Shown piece after piece: positions 8,031 through 16,142 of a stretch of 50,462 nt of DNA. Origin of the DNA: Gammaproteobacteria bacterium (GTDB lineage Bacteria; Pseudomonadota; Gammaproteobacteria; Xanthomonadales; Wenzhouxiangellaceae); assembly GCA_003565625.1 (NCBI GenBank), contig PXBD01000004.1:1-50462 (forward strand), written 5' to 3'. The stretch's first letter is position 1. The number at the start of each line of letters is the position of its first letter. Under the pieces are notes generated by a model. The model did not search any database, was not told the origin of the DNA, and saw only the letters and a program-made list of their open reading frames with translations. Both the position numbers and the translations under genes were made by a program.

Positions 8031-8930
8031 ATGACACCGCGACTCCTGACACTGCTGTTGCTGAGCGCCCTGCTATCGTCGACGGCGTGGGCGCAGGATC
8101 GGCCCAGGGTGGTGGTGACGTTCAGCATCCTCGAAGACTTTGCCTTGCGCGTTGCCGGCGAGCATGCCGAGGTGATCAACCTGACCCCACGCGGTGCCGA
8201 AGTACATGAGTACGAGCTTCGGCCGGCGGATTTTCGCGCCCTGGAGCGGGCCGATCTGGTGTTGTACCTCGGATTGGACCTGGAGCAGTGGATGGGCCAG
8301 ATGCGCGCCGTCGTTGGCAGCGGAGTGCCGGTGGTGGCGGTTGCCGAAGTAGCGGACATTGAAACCCTGCCCGTTATTGCCGGAGAGTATCGCGACCAGC
8401 CCGACCCCCACGTCTGGATGGATCCGAGGCGTGCCGCCGGCCTGGTCGACGCGATCTATCGGCACCTGGCCGATCTGTTACCCGACCAGGCGGCTTTGCT
8501 GCGCGCCAACGCCGAGGCCTACCGCGACGAACTCGACAGCCTGTATCGGGAACTGGTCGATGCGCTGGATGCCATTCCCGCTGAGCGCCGGGTACTGATT
8601 ACCAGCGAGGCGGCATTCGTCTACTTTGCCGATGCCTTCGATTTTTTCCATGACGGCATCTGGGGCAACAATGCCGAGACCGAAGGTAGTCCGCGCCAGC
8701 TGATGCGGATTACCGACGTCATCAACGAGCGCCAGCCCCCGGCGATTTTCTGGGAGAGCACGATTTCCAGCCGGCACGTGGAGAGCATTTCGGCTGATAC
8801 CGGTGTGCCGTACTTTGGTCCGCTCCACGTCGACTCGCTGGATGCACCGGACAGTGCCGCCGGCAGCTACGCCGGCATGATGAGAGAAAACCTGCGCGTG
8901 CTCAAGGAGGCGCTGCGCGATGGAAGCTGA
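8031..8930 (+). CDS. metal ABC transporter substrate-binding protein (Mn/Zn, ZnuA/MntA-like)
   Basis: A 299-residue protein with a Sec signal peptide ending near AWA-QD. It belongs to the cluster A-I (PF01297) metal-binding proteins: the start reads VVVTFSILEDFALRVAGEHAEV, the first ligand His is in the segment after RGAEVHEYEL, PDPHVWMDPR supplies the second, and later Glu/Asp positions (TSEAAFVYFADAF and ISADTGVPYFG) complete the site. No His-rich loop is present, which argues for Mn or Fe over Zn. ATG at 8031 is chosen; the in-frame TTG at 8025 is less likely. It overlaps the ATPase gene by 11 bases, so the three transporter genes form one operon, probably repressed by MntR. Confidence 0.88.
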   Translation: MTPRLLTLLLLSALLSSTAWAQDRPRVVVTFSILEDFALRVAGEHAEVINLTPRGAEVHEYELRPADFRALERADLVLYLGLDLEQWMGQMRAVVGSGVPVVAVAEVADIETLPVIAGEYRDQPDPHVWMDPRRAAGLVDAIYRHLADLLPDQAALLRANAEAYRDELDSLYRELVDALDAIPAERRVLITSEAAFVYFADAFDFFHDGIWGNNAETEGSPRQLMRITDVINERQPPAIFWESTISSRHVESISADTGVPYFGPLHVDSLDAPDSAAGSYAGMMRENLRVLKEALRDGS

Positions 8931-9738
8931 ACAGCGAAACCAGGCGGTTCCGGCAGTCGAGATCGCGGATCTGTCGGTAGCGTATGATTCGGCGCTGGCG
9001 CTGGACAAGGTGGATCTCGCGCTGCCGGCGGGTCAACTGATTGCGGTAGCCGGGCCCAACGGGGCCGGCAAGTCCACCCTCTTGCGCACCCTGGTCGGCA
9101 GCCTGAAACCACGCAGCGGCCGGGTTCTGATCCACGGCGAGGATGCAGAGCGTCAACGCCGGTCCGGGCAGATTGCCTACATGCCGCAACACGAACAGGT
9201 GGACTGGGACTTTCCCTTGTCGGTAGGCGATGTGGTGCTGTGCGGGCGCTATGGACGCATGCGCATGGAGGGCGGATGGCGTCGCTTCCTGCTGCCCGTG
9301 ATGGCCTCGGATCGGCATCGGGACGCGGCCCGCGAGGCCCTGCAGGCCGTCGACATGGAGGACAATATCGATCGTCCCATCGAGACTCTGTCCGGAGGGC
9401 AGCGCAAGCGGGTACTGCTGGCCCGCGCCCTGGCCCAGGATGCCCGGCTGCTGCTGCTTGACGAGCCCCTGGTGGGCGTTGACCGGCGCAGCGAAGAGTT
9501 GATCATGCGGGTATTGTGTCGCCAGCGCGACCAGGGGCGGACCGTGGTCATGGTGACCCACGATATTGCCGGGGCCCGGCGGGATGCGGACTTTGCCGTC
9601 CTCATCAACCGCCGCGTGGTCGGCGCGGGCGACCCGAACAAGCTGCTGAGCGATGACATGATCTCGCGCACTGCCACGGATGCCTGGCTGAGCAACCGCG
9701 GCAAGCGCTACTCGCCCGACCTCCTCGAGATCGCATGA
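8920..9738 (+). CDS. metal ABC transporter ATP-binding protein
   Basis: A 272-residue ABC ATPase. Walker A is GPNGAGKST, the Q-loop is in MPQHEQVDWDFPLSV (typical of Mn/Zn transporters of the ZnuC/MntB class), the signature is LSGGQRKRVLLARAL, Walker B is LLLLDEPLVGVD, and the H-loop is VMVTHD. It powers metal import with the preceding binding protein and the next permease, overlapping them by 11 and 4 bases. The glutamate after Walker B is intact. The substrate is inferred from the regulator and binding protein. Confidence 0.9.
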   Translation: MEAEQRNQAVPAVEIADLSVAYDSALALDKVDLALPAGQLIAVAGPNGAGKSTLLRTLVGSLKPRSGRVLIHGEDAERQRRSGQIAYMPQHEQVDWDFPLSVGDVVLCGRYGRMRMEGGWRRFLLPVMASDRHRDAAREALQAVDMEDNIDRPIETLSGGQRKRVLLARALAQDARLLLLDEPLVGVDRRSEELIMRVLCRQRDQGRTVVMVTHDIAGARRDADFAVLINRRVVGAGDPNKLLSDDMISRTATDAWLSNRGKRYSPDLLEIA

Positions 9739-10682
9739 CCGCGACGCTGCAGGGGGCGGGCGAGGCGGTCATCGATCTCCTGATCGCGGCGATGATGGTG
9801 GTCGTCAACCTGCTGCCCGAGGCCCTGGCCGAACCGTTCCAGTACCGCTTCATGCAGCGGGCGCTGCTGACCTCCATCCTGGTCGGCGCGGTGTGCGGCC
9901 TGCTGTCGAGCTACGTCATACTCAAGCGCTGGTCGTTGCTGGGCGATGCCATCTCCCACGCCGTGCTCCCCGGCGTGGCGATTGCCTACCTGCTCGGCTG
10001 GCCGTTCTTTATCGGCGCTTTCGCCACCGGCGCGCTGACCTCACTCGGCATCGGCGTGATCGAGCGCAATACCCGGATCAAGTCCGATGCGGCCATGGGC
10101 CTGATGTTCACGGCCGCGTTTGCGCTCGGCGTGGTCATTATCAGCCAGATCGCCACCTCTACTCACCTGATGCACATCCTGTTCGGCAACGTGCTCGGTG
10201 TTCGCTACCCGGCCCTGATGCTGACCCTGGTTGCCGGCGTGCTGGTGCTCTCGGTGGTGCTGCTGTTCTACAAGGAACTGTTGATTTACGTGTTTGATCC
10301 GGTTCAGGCGCGCTCGCAGGGACTCAACACCAGCGTCATTCACTACGGGCTGATCCTGCTGCTGACCCTGACCATTGTTGCCAGCCTGGAAACCGTCGGC
10401 ATCATCCTGGTGGTAGCCATGCTGGTCACGCCGGGTGCGACCGCCTACCTGCTGGTCAACCGCCTGTCCACGATGCTGATGCTCTCGACAGTCATCGGCA
10501 TCGTCTCGGCTGTGCTGGGTTTGTTTCTGGCCTTCCAGTTCAACGTTGCCTCGGGCGGTGCCATCGTGCTGGTGGTTACCGGCTTCTTCCTGCTGGCGTT
10601 TTTGTTTGCCCCGCAGCGGGGCGTGGTCACCCGCTGGGCCAGGCGAAATATCGGCCAGGGCTTGCCGAAAGCCGACCTCTGA
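9735..10682 (+). CDS. metal ABC transporter permease (ABC-3 family)
   Basis: A 315-residue polytopic membrane protein with about eight or nine hydrophobic segments. FQYRFMQRALLTSILVG and LLSSYVILKRWSLLGDAISH are the ABC-3 family signatures seen in ZnuB, MntC and SitC. The start ATG overlaps the ATPase stop (ATGA), which indicates coupling. It forms the transmembrane channel of the Mn/Zn importer. No second permease gene follows; ABC-3 permeases usually work as homodimers. Confidence 0.9.
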   Translation: MTATLQGAGEAVIDLLIAAMMVVVNLLPEALAEPFQYRFMQRALLTSILVGAVCGLLSSYVILKRWSLLGDAISHAVLPGVAIAYLLGWPFFIGAFATGALTSLGIGVIERNTRIKSDAAMGLMFTAAFALGVVIISQIATSTHLMHILFGNVLGVRYPALMLTLVAGVLVLSVVLLFYKELLIYVFDPVQARSQGLNTSVIHYGLILLLTLTIVASLETVGIILVVAMLVTPGATAYLLVNRLSTMLMLSTVIGIVSAVLGLFLAFQFNVASGGAIVLVVTGFFLLAFLFAPQRGVVTRWARRNIGQGLPKADL

Positions 10683-10706
10683 TCGACCGCGCTTTGGGGT
10701 TTCCGG

Positions 10707-12377
10707 TCAGTGGCGGCCGGGGCCCACCTCCAGCGACCAGCTCCAGCTGCTGACCGGCCCGGTGGCGGATTTCGGCGCCAGCGGCACCAGTTCGCTCCTG
10801 GCCACCGTCGTGTCGTCCAGGGGTACGACCAGGCAGTGAGACTCCCGGGCGGCCGCGCGGGTCGTGAACGCAGGTAACTCGGCAAAAGATCCGTAGTTAT
10901 CGAACTGCGCGCACCCTGACGTATGCGGCTTTTGAGCCGGGGTGGCCATTGCTTCGGGGCTTGCCTGTGACCTGCCGCCATCATCAAGCTCCAGCCGTGC
11001 GCCGGGTCCAAGATAGTGCAGGACAACGCCGTCGATTTGCAGCGGTTGCCGGCTGTGTACGATGGCGCGGTCGGTCAGGATCAGCCAGCCCCCGGAATCG
11101 CCATGGGCCTGCAAGGTGACCGGCTGGTCATCGAACAATCCCGACACCTCAATCGCGCTGGTTTCATCCACGCCCAGGCCCAGCGCAATATCGCTGTCGA
11201 CCATCAGCTGCAAGAGACGGAATTGGCGCCAGCGTTCGGAGAAGTGGGTATCGACGATGCCGAGGGCAAAGCTGCCCAGGCCGCCGCGGTGGAAGGTCAG
11301 GGAATCGACGCCCAAGCCTGACGGACAGGCTTGCGCTCGATCGCAGCCGGGTCGCGGCGGCGGCCGCTCATGGGCACCCTCCAGCAAGGCGCGCCGGCTG
11401 CTGCCGTTGCTGATCATGACCGGCCCTGACTGCACCGCAGCGCCTGCGCTCGTGCCGCCCAGCACCAGTTCGCCGGCTTCAAGCCTGGCCAGGATGCGCT
11501 GCCACTCCCGGGTTGGCTGGCCATGATCGTCAATGAAGGCATGCAGCGTCAACCACTGATTGCCGCCGTTCAAGAACACGCCGTCCAAAGTTTCAGCCAG
11601 CGCCAGGGTGGAGGCGGAATCGTCGCACAGCGCAAGCTGCTGCTGAAAGAGGGCCGGAAAAACGCGGTCCCGATCCCAGGCACCCAGCAGCTCGGCCTGG
11701 AACCCGGCCAGGTCCTCGCAGCGAGAGGCTGCGCGGGCCGCGCTGAAGGCCCGGTCCAGGGGCAACCAGTACACTTCTGCGCCGGCTTGCTCAATAACCT
11801 GCAGGTAAAAGTCCAGAGAGTCGTAGGGGTCGCGCGAAGACGCGGTGGAAACGCCGATCCGTGGCCGCTCACGACCGCTGGTCGCGCCGGCCATGGCCAC
11901 GAAGCGCTCGAAAATTTCAATGGTCGCCTGGCTGCTGCTGTCGCTCAAGCGCACTTTTTCGCCGCGCGCGCCGACGGGTTCCTGGAAATGGTCGAGCATC
12001 TGCCATCTTGCGCGCTCATCCAGGGTGTCATAACGGGCTGCGGCGGCAACCCTGAGCGGGTCGCTCAACCGGCTTCGGGACCCGGCTGCCGTCTGTTGCT
12101 CGGCCAGTTGCTCCAGAACGGTCTGCCACTCGCGCGCTGCAGGGCTTTCGGCGCCATCGCCCAGGCTGGCCTGCCAGCGATCGATGCGCGCCGTGGTGAC
12201 GCGATACAGGTGCCTTTCCAGCGCCTGCTGCGGCCACGCCGCCATCGGCTCGCAGCCGTGGCCGCTCATCGAGCTGCACACCGGCAGACTGCCGCCGGCC
12301 AGCAGGACCTGGGCGCTGCCGGGCTGAGCTGCGCCAGCGGCCAGCACGGCCAGACAGAACACAAAGCGATGCAACAT
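10707..12377 (-). CDS. secreted cyanophycinase-like S51 peptidase
   Basis: A 556-residue protein with a signal peptide (LHRFVFCLAVLAAGAAQPGSA). The S51 motifs are all present: FLNGGNQWLTL (the GG-D/N-Q motif), the nucleophile elbow GGTSAGAAVQSG with Ser310, DTHFSERWRQFRL, and GLGVDETSAI. Cyanophycinases cleave the Asp-Arg polymer cyanophycin to beta-Asp-Arg, and secreted forms feed on external polymer. No cyanophycin synthetase is in the window, which supports a scavenging role. The N-terminal ~200 residues and a C-terminal ~100-residue extension go beyond the catalytic core. ATG at 12377 is chosen because the signal peptide begins there; the ORF runs upstream to 12482. No good ribosome site is visible. 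Confidence 0.85.
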   Translation of the reverse strand: MLHRFVFCLAVLAAGAAQPGSAQVLLAGGSLPVCSSMSGHGCEPMAAWPQQALERHLYRVTTARIDRWQASLGDGAESPAAREWQTVLEQLAEQQTAAGSRSRLSDPLRVAAAARYDTLDERARWQMLDHFQEPVGARGEKVRLSDSSSQATIEIFERFVAMAGATSGRERPRIGVSTASSRDPYDSLDFYLQVIEQAGAEVYWLPLDRAFSAARAASRCEDLAGFQAELLGAWDRDRVFPALFQQQLALCDDSASTLALAETLDGVFLNGGNQWLTLHAFIDDHGQPTREWQRILARLEAGELVLGGTSAGAAVQSGPVMISNGSSRRALLEGAHERPPPRPGCDRAQACPSGLGVDSLTFHRGGLGSFALGIVDTHFSERWRQFRLLQLMVDSDIALGLGVDETSAIEVSGLFDDQPVTLQAHGDSGGWLILTDRAIVHSRQPLQIDGVVLHYLGPGARLELDDGGRSQASPEAMATPAQKPHTSGCAQFDNYGSFAELPAFTTRAAARESHCLVVPLDDTTVARSELVPLAPKSATGPVSSWSWSLEVGPGRH

Positions 12378-12535
12378 TGGAGTGAGCGGGGTTGGCGTGT
12401 CGCTCAAGCTACCGCAAGCCGTGTGCTCCCGCAAGTGCAGCGGGCGTTGGGTCTCGCCGGTGCTTTTTACCGCATGGCCCACTAGTGTTCATGAAAGAGA
12501 CGAATGGTCTATCGCACGCGACCAAGCGGGCCTAA

Positions 12536-13227
12536 CAGAACAACCTGCGCCGGGCGAACGAGGGTGGTCGACTGCGCGCGGAGTTGTTTGACGGCGACAT
12601 CGAACCGGAGTTTGATCAGTACACGGTACGCCTGGAAGCCGGGCACGAAAAGCTGGGCTTTTTTGACCGCGGCACGATCGGCTTCGAGGCTCGGCAGAAA
12701 AAACAGGATTCGCGCGGGGCGTTCATGGCGGGGTGGCGGCGATCCAGATCGGCAACCCGGATCTGCAGCCGGAAAAGTCGCTGAATACCGACCTGGCCCT
12801 GCGCTGGCGTTCGCAGCGAGCCATGGCCAGCGCGACGGTGTTTCGCAACCGCATCAATGACTACATCTACCTGACCGATACCGGCCAGCGGGCGCCGAAT
12901 GGTCTGCCGATCTTTTTCCACGAGCAGGACGACGCCGTCTTGCGCGGGTTCGAGCTGTACGCCTACCAGCTGCTGAGAGACGATCTGGACCTGAGCTTGA
13001 GCTTCGACTCGGTCGATACCGAGAACCGCGCTACGGGCCAGGAACTGCCCCTGCAGCCGGCCGACCAGCTGCGCGCGGAGCTGGGCTGGTATCCGCCTCC
13101 GCTCGGCATGATGCGCAACCCGGCGCTGCGCTTGACCGTACGCCATACCGCCGCACGCGATGCGGGTTTCAGCCGAGGGGCCGCAGGCTACGGTCGTCGG
13201 CGAGCTGGACGGCCCAGCCAGCAATAG
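12536..13227 (+). pseudogene. remnant of a ZnuD-like TonB-dependent receptor
   Basis: Two pieces of a receptor barrel lie in different frames. Piece one (about 12536-12732) follows a TAA and reads through RANEGGRLRAELFDGDIEP to a segment with GFFDRGTIGFEARQKKQDS. Piece two (frame of 12733, to 13227) reads IQIGNPDLQPEKSLNTDLAL, FRNRINDYIYLTDTG and later LPIFFHEQDDAVLRGFELYA. These match the last part of outer-membrane receptors; the last motifs fit the zinc receptor ZnuD. The signal peptide, plug and most of the barrel are absent, material is missing at the frame change, and the C-terminus lacks the final aromatic beta-strand. It is a non-functional remnant beside a metal ABC operon. ZnuD assignment is by recalled motif resemblance. 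Confidence 0.78.
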
Positions 13228-13292
13228 CGGCAGCCCGCTGACCGGTCCCGAAAGGGATAATCATGTGGCTTTGGGTTGGAAAGAGTCGATAA

Positions 13293-13357
13293 TTTACCGA
13301 ACGGGATCATTTCGGCTATCATCCGTCTTAATGCTCCGAATTTTCCTGAACGGTAAA
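13293..13357. promoter_or_regulatory. candidate HipB operator region
   Basis: TTTACCG (13293-13299) and CGGTAAA (13351-13357) form a perfect 7-bp inverted repeat; extended to 13 bases the two arms agree at 10 positions. Inside it CCGAA (13297-13301) and TTCGG (13311-13315) form a shorter one. The block ends just before the hipB GTG. HipB proteins repress their operon through spaced palindromes, so this is the likely control site. Confidence 0.45.
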
Positions 13358-13361
13358 AGCA

Positions 13362-13643
13362 GTGCGTCCGACGCTCGATCACAAAACACCGCTTCGAACC
13401 GCAGCCGAACTCGGTGCGGCACTGCGCGCCCAGCGCAAGGCCCAGGGGCTCACGCTGGAACAGCTCTCCGGGCTCAGCGGGCTGGGCATGCGGTTTTTGT
13501 CCGAGCTTGAGCGCGGAAAGGCTACCGCTGAGCTGGGCAAAACCCTGCAAGTCGCCGCCCTGCTGGGGTTGGACTGCCTCCTGATATCGCGCTCGTCCAC
13601 GGATGCGCGCGAACGAAGGCCTGTCGATGACCCGGTCGACTGA
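13362..13643 (+). CDS. hipB: HipB-like XRE-family antitoxin/repressor
   Basis: A 93-residue protein with a Cro/CI helix-turn-helix: ELGAALRAQRKAQGLTLEQL, the recognition helix after SGLSGLGMRFLSELERGKAT, and LGKTLQVAALLGLDCLL. This is the normal layout of HipB, which binds DNA as a dimer and holds HipA inactive. GTG at 13362 is the only start that keeps the first helix; no ATG is available. It overlaps hipA by 17 bases. The polar C-terminal tail matches the degradable tail known in HipB. Confidence 0.85.
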   Translation: MRPTLDHKTPLRTAAELGAALRAQRKAQGLTLEQLSGLSGLGMRFLSELERGKATAELGKTLQVAALLGLDCLLISRSSTDARERRPVDDPVD

Positions 13644-14919
13644 TCCGGATCGCCTCAATGTCTGGCACGGCGGCAGCCTGGTCGGCGAACTCTGGCGGGA
13701 TCGACAGGACCGCATCGGCTTTTCCTACAGTGCCGACTGGCTCGCTCAGGGTTTCGGCATCGGTCGTGTTTTGCCGCTGAGACCGGAACCGTTCGGGCCG
13801 GAGGAGGGTCTTGCGCACGCCTGGTTTGCCAACCTGCTCCCGGAGGGCTCAGCCCGTGAGCGGATCATCCGCAACCTGGGCGTCGCCGACGACGACTTCG
13901 TCTTGCTGCGCGAGATCGGGGGTGACTGTGCCGGCGCGCTGAGCGTTCTATCGATCGACCAGGTCGTCGATGAACAAGCCGGCGCCGAGGCGCTGGACCA
14001 GGCAGGCTTGACACAGATGCTGCAACAACGCGGCCAGGGCATTCTTCCCGGATCGAAAAAAGACAACGCGGCTCGGCCACGGCTTTCGCTGGCCGGAGCG
14101 CAGTCCAAGTGTCCGGTGTTGATCAAGAACGGCGACTACCTGCTGCCGCGCGGCGTGACCGCCTCATCGCACATCCTCAAGTTCGAGCTGCCGGAGTGGC
14201 GACATGTGCCGGTCTACGAAGTTTTCCTGAATCGCCTCGCGCAAGCGGTCGGCCTACCCGTGCCCGAGACCCGGCTGGAGCAGTACCGCGGGCAGCGTTA
14301 CCTGATCATTCGCCGCTACGATCGGGAGGCACGAGACGGCGAATCGCATCGTTTGCACCAGGAAGACTTCTGCCAGATCGTCGGCCTGCGCGCCACGCGC
14401 AAGTACGAGGCCGAAGGCGGCCCCGGGCTGGCCGAATGCGCACAGTGGATTCGGGAACTGAGCGAGAGGCCGGCGGAGGATCTCCTGAACCTGCTGCGCT
14501 GGCAGATCTTCAACTGGCTGGCCGGCAACTCCGATGGACACGCCAAAAATCTGGCCCTGGTCCACACTGCACGCAATCGCGCCGGGCGTCGCCTCGCACC
14601 TTTCTACGACCTCGTCTGTACGCGCGCGTGGCCGAACCTGGACCGTCGCCTCGCCATGAGCGTCGGCGGCGAATCAGACCCCGGGCGCATTTCGCCCGGA
14701 CATTGGCAGGCACAAGCCGAGGCCATGGGCATGCGTCCCCGGTTTGTGCTGCAAGAAGTGGCAAACATGGTCGAAGCCCTACAGCACGCTCTACCGAAGG
14801 CCCGCGCCGACCTGGAGCAAGCCCACGGCCCCCTGCCGATGCTCCAGCAGCCCGAGAAGATCATCCATACGCAACTGCGAATGGCTGGCTATCGCTTTGC
14901 CCGAGCCGACAAACCGTGA
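13627..14919 (+). CDS. hipA: HipA-like serine/threonine kinase toxin
   Basis: A 430-residue kinase. The N-subdomain reads LNVWHGGSLVGELWRD and LRPEPFG, with FANLLPEGSARERIIRNLGV. The ATP-binding loop is LSLAGAQSKCPVL and the Lys is in HILKFEL. The catalytic motif is GNSDGHAKN with Asp303 and Asn308, and LAPFYDLVCT supplies the Mg-binding Asp. HipA kinases phosphorylate aminoacyl-tRNA synthetases such as GltX in E. coli and stop growth; the target here is not known. All motifs are intact, so the toxin should be active. ATG at 13627 overlaps hipB by 17 bases, the usual coupling. Length is normal for the full-length family, not the split HipST type. Confidence 0.9.
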   Translation: MTRSTDPDRLNVWHGGSLVGELWRDRQDRIGFSYSADWLAQGFGIGRVLPLRPEPFGPEEGLAHAWFANLLPEGSARERIIRNLGVADDDFVLLREIGGDCAGALSVLSIDQVVDEQAGAEALDQAGLTQMLQQRGQGILPGSKKDNAARPRLSLAGAQSKCPVLIKNGDYLLPRGVTASSHILKFELPEWRHVPVYEVFLNRLAQAVGLPVPETRLEQYRGQRYLIIRRYDREARDGESHRLHQEDFCQIVGLRATRKYEAEGGPGLAECAQWIRELSERPAEDLLNLLRWQIFNWLAGNSDGHAKNLALVHTARNRAGRRLAPFYDLVCTRAWPNLDRRLAMSVGGESDPGRISPGHWQAQAEAMGMRPRFVLQEVANMVEALQHALPKARADLEQAHGPLPMLQQPEKIIHTQLRMAGYRFARADKP

Positions 14920-15036
14920 ACCGCTGACAGGTTTCAGGCCAAACCAGAGCGGACGCGCCCAGGGGTTGAGGTTTACCGGCTGCCGGATGCCCCTGCTACA
15001 TTGGGGCCTCGCCGTCGCCTGAAGAGCACCGCCGCC

Positions 15037-15969
15037 ATGACCAGAACCCCGCTACGCATCCTGATCCTCGGCAACGGCGCCATGGGCACGATGTTCAGCG
15101 AGCTGCTGGGGCAGCGTTACGCGCCCGCGATCTGGTATCGCGAGATGGAAGACGAGCAGTCAGCTGCGCTGGAACGCATGGCAGCCGCAGCCGACCTGAT
15201 CCTGTTTGCCCTGCCCGCCCAACCGCATGCGGCCCTGGCCCGGCGGCTGGCGGCGGTGATGGATCTAGACACTGTCTGCCTGTCGATCGCCAAGGGCGTG
15301 GACGAGTCCGGACGCACCCCGGCCGAAATCTTTGCCGAAACCCTGGGACAGAACCGTCACTGGGGCATGATCTACGGGCCGATGATTGCGCGGGACTTGA
15401 GCGCCGGCAAAGTCGGGTTCGGCGTGCTGGCCGGCAACAGTGCCAAGGCCCGTGCCATGGTGGACGTCTTTGCCGATACGCCGCTGTACCTGGACGCCGA
15501 CGATGATCTGGTCGGTGCGGCCTGGGCGGTGGTGCTGAAGAATGTCTACGTGCCGCTGCTGGGTGCAGCAGATGCGCTGGAGCTGGGCGATAACGTGCGC
15601 GGGTTTTTCATTTTCGAGGCCGTGCACGAACTCGAGGCCATCATGACCGACCGCGGCGGACGCCCGGCGACCGCGCGCGGCCCGGCCGGCATGGGGGATC
15701 TGATCACCAGCGCCACCAGCCGCTCCTCGCATCACCGCACCATCGGCGCTGAGCTGGCCTTCGGGCGCAGCGACAAGATCGCCTCCGGTGGCGAGTACAT
15801 CCGCTCCGAAGGTGTCCACACCGCCCACCGTGTGCGCGAGCATGCACTGGTCGCACGCGGCCGCTATCCCTTGTTCGACCTGGCCTGCGATTTTCTGACC
15901 GGGCCATTGGACCTGCCTGAGGCGCTGAAGCGCTACTTCGACCAGCGTTTTGCCCGTCGCCAAAGCTGA
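15037..15969 (+). CDS. gpsA: NAD(P)-dependent glycerol-3-phosphate dehydrogenase family protein
   Basis: A 310-residue protein. The N-terminal Rossmann fold has GNGAMG near residue 13, then ADLILFALPAQPH. The substrate domain reads AWAVVLKNVYVPLLGAADAL, with the catalytic Lys in LKN, then LELGDN, and MGDLITSATSRSSHHRTIG. These are GpsA hallmarks. The family makes sn-glycerol-3-phosphate from dihydroxyacetone phosphate for lipid synthesis. The usual SGPSFA motif is replaced by YGPMIARDL and several loops differ, so it may be a divergent paralogue with another substrate. The ATG at 15037 fits the Rossmann start. Confidence 0.75.
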   Translation: MTRTPLRILILGNGAMGTMFSELLGQRYAPAIWYREMEDEQSAALERMAAAADLILFALPAQPHAALARRLAAVMDLDTVCLSIAKGVDESGRTPAEIFAETLGQNRHWGMIYGPMIARDLSAGKVGFGVLAGNSAKARAMVDVFADTPLYLDADDDLVGAAWAVVLKNVYVPLLGAADALELGDNVRGFFIFEAVHELEAIMTDRGGRPATARGPAGMGDLITSATSRSSHHRTIGAELAFGRSDKIASGGEYIRSEGVHTAHRVREHALVARGRYPLFDLACDFLTGPLDLPEALKRYFDQRFARRQS

Positions 15970-16142
15970 GATAAACATCGGTGATGTTCGAGCGCGTTTA
16001 TGCTTGTCGCCTGCAGCGCACCGTCCAACGCATGATCCATAGTCATCCAGCCAGTAGCTCACTCCGACCCGGCGGCCGATGGACGGATCATTGGCTGGCC
16101 GCGTGCTAATCTCCGTTAGAAGAAAAAACGGCATGGATACGT

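Noticed and set aside
11523..12485. 320-codon frame opposite the cyanophycinase gene
   Set aside because: Shadow of the S51 gene, which has every catalytic motif on the other strand.
14960..14995. CAGGGG/CCCCTG stem with inner CCGGC/GCCGG after hipA
   Set aside because: Short arms with unpaired middle and no T-run; could be chance in GC-rich DNA.
15971..16001. overlapping short hairpins (AACATC/GATGTT and ATAAAC/GTTTAT) after the GpsA-family gene
   Set aside because: The two cannot form together, both are short, and no T-run follows; not enough for a terminator or ncRNA call.
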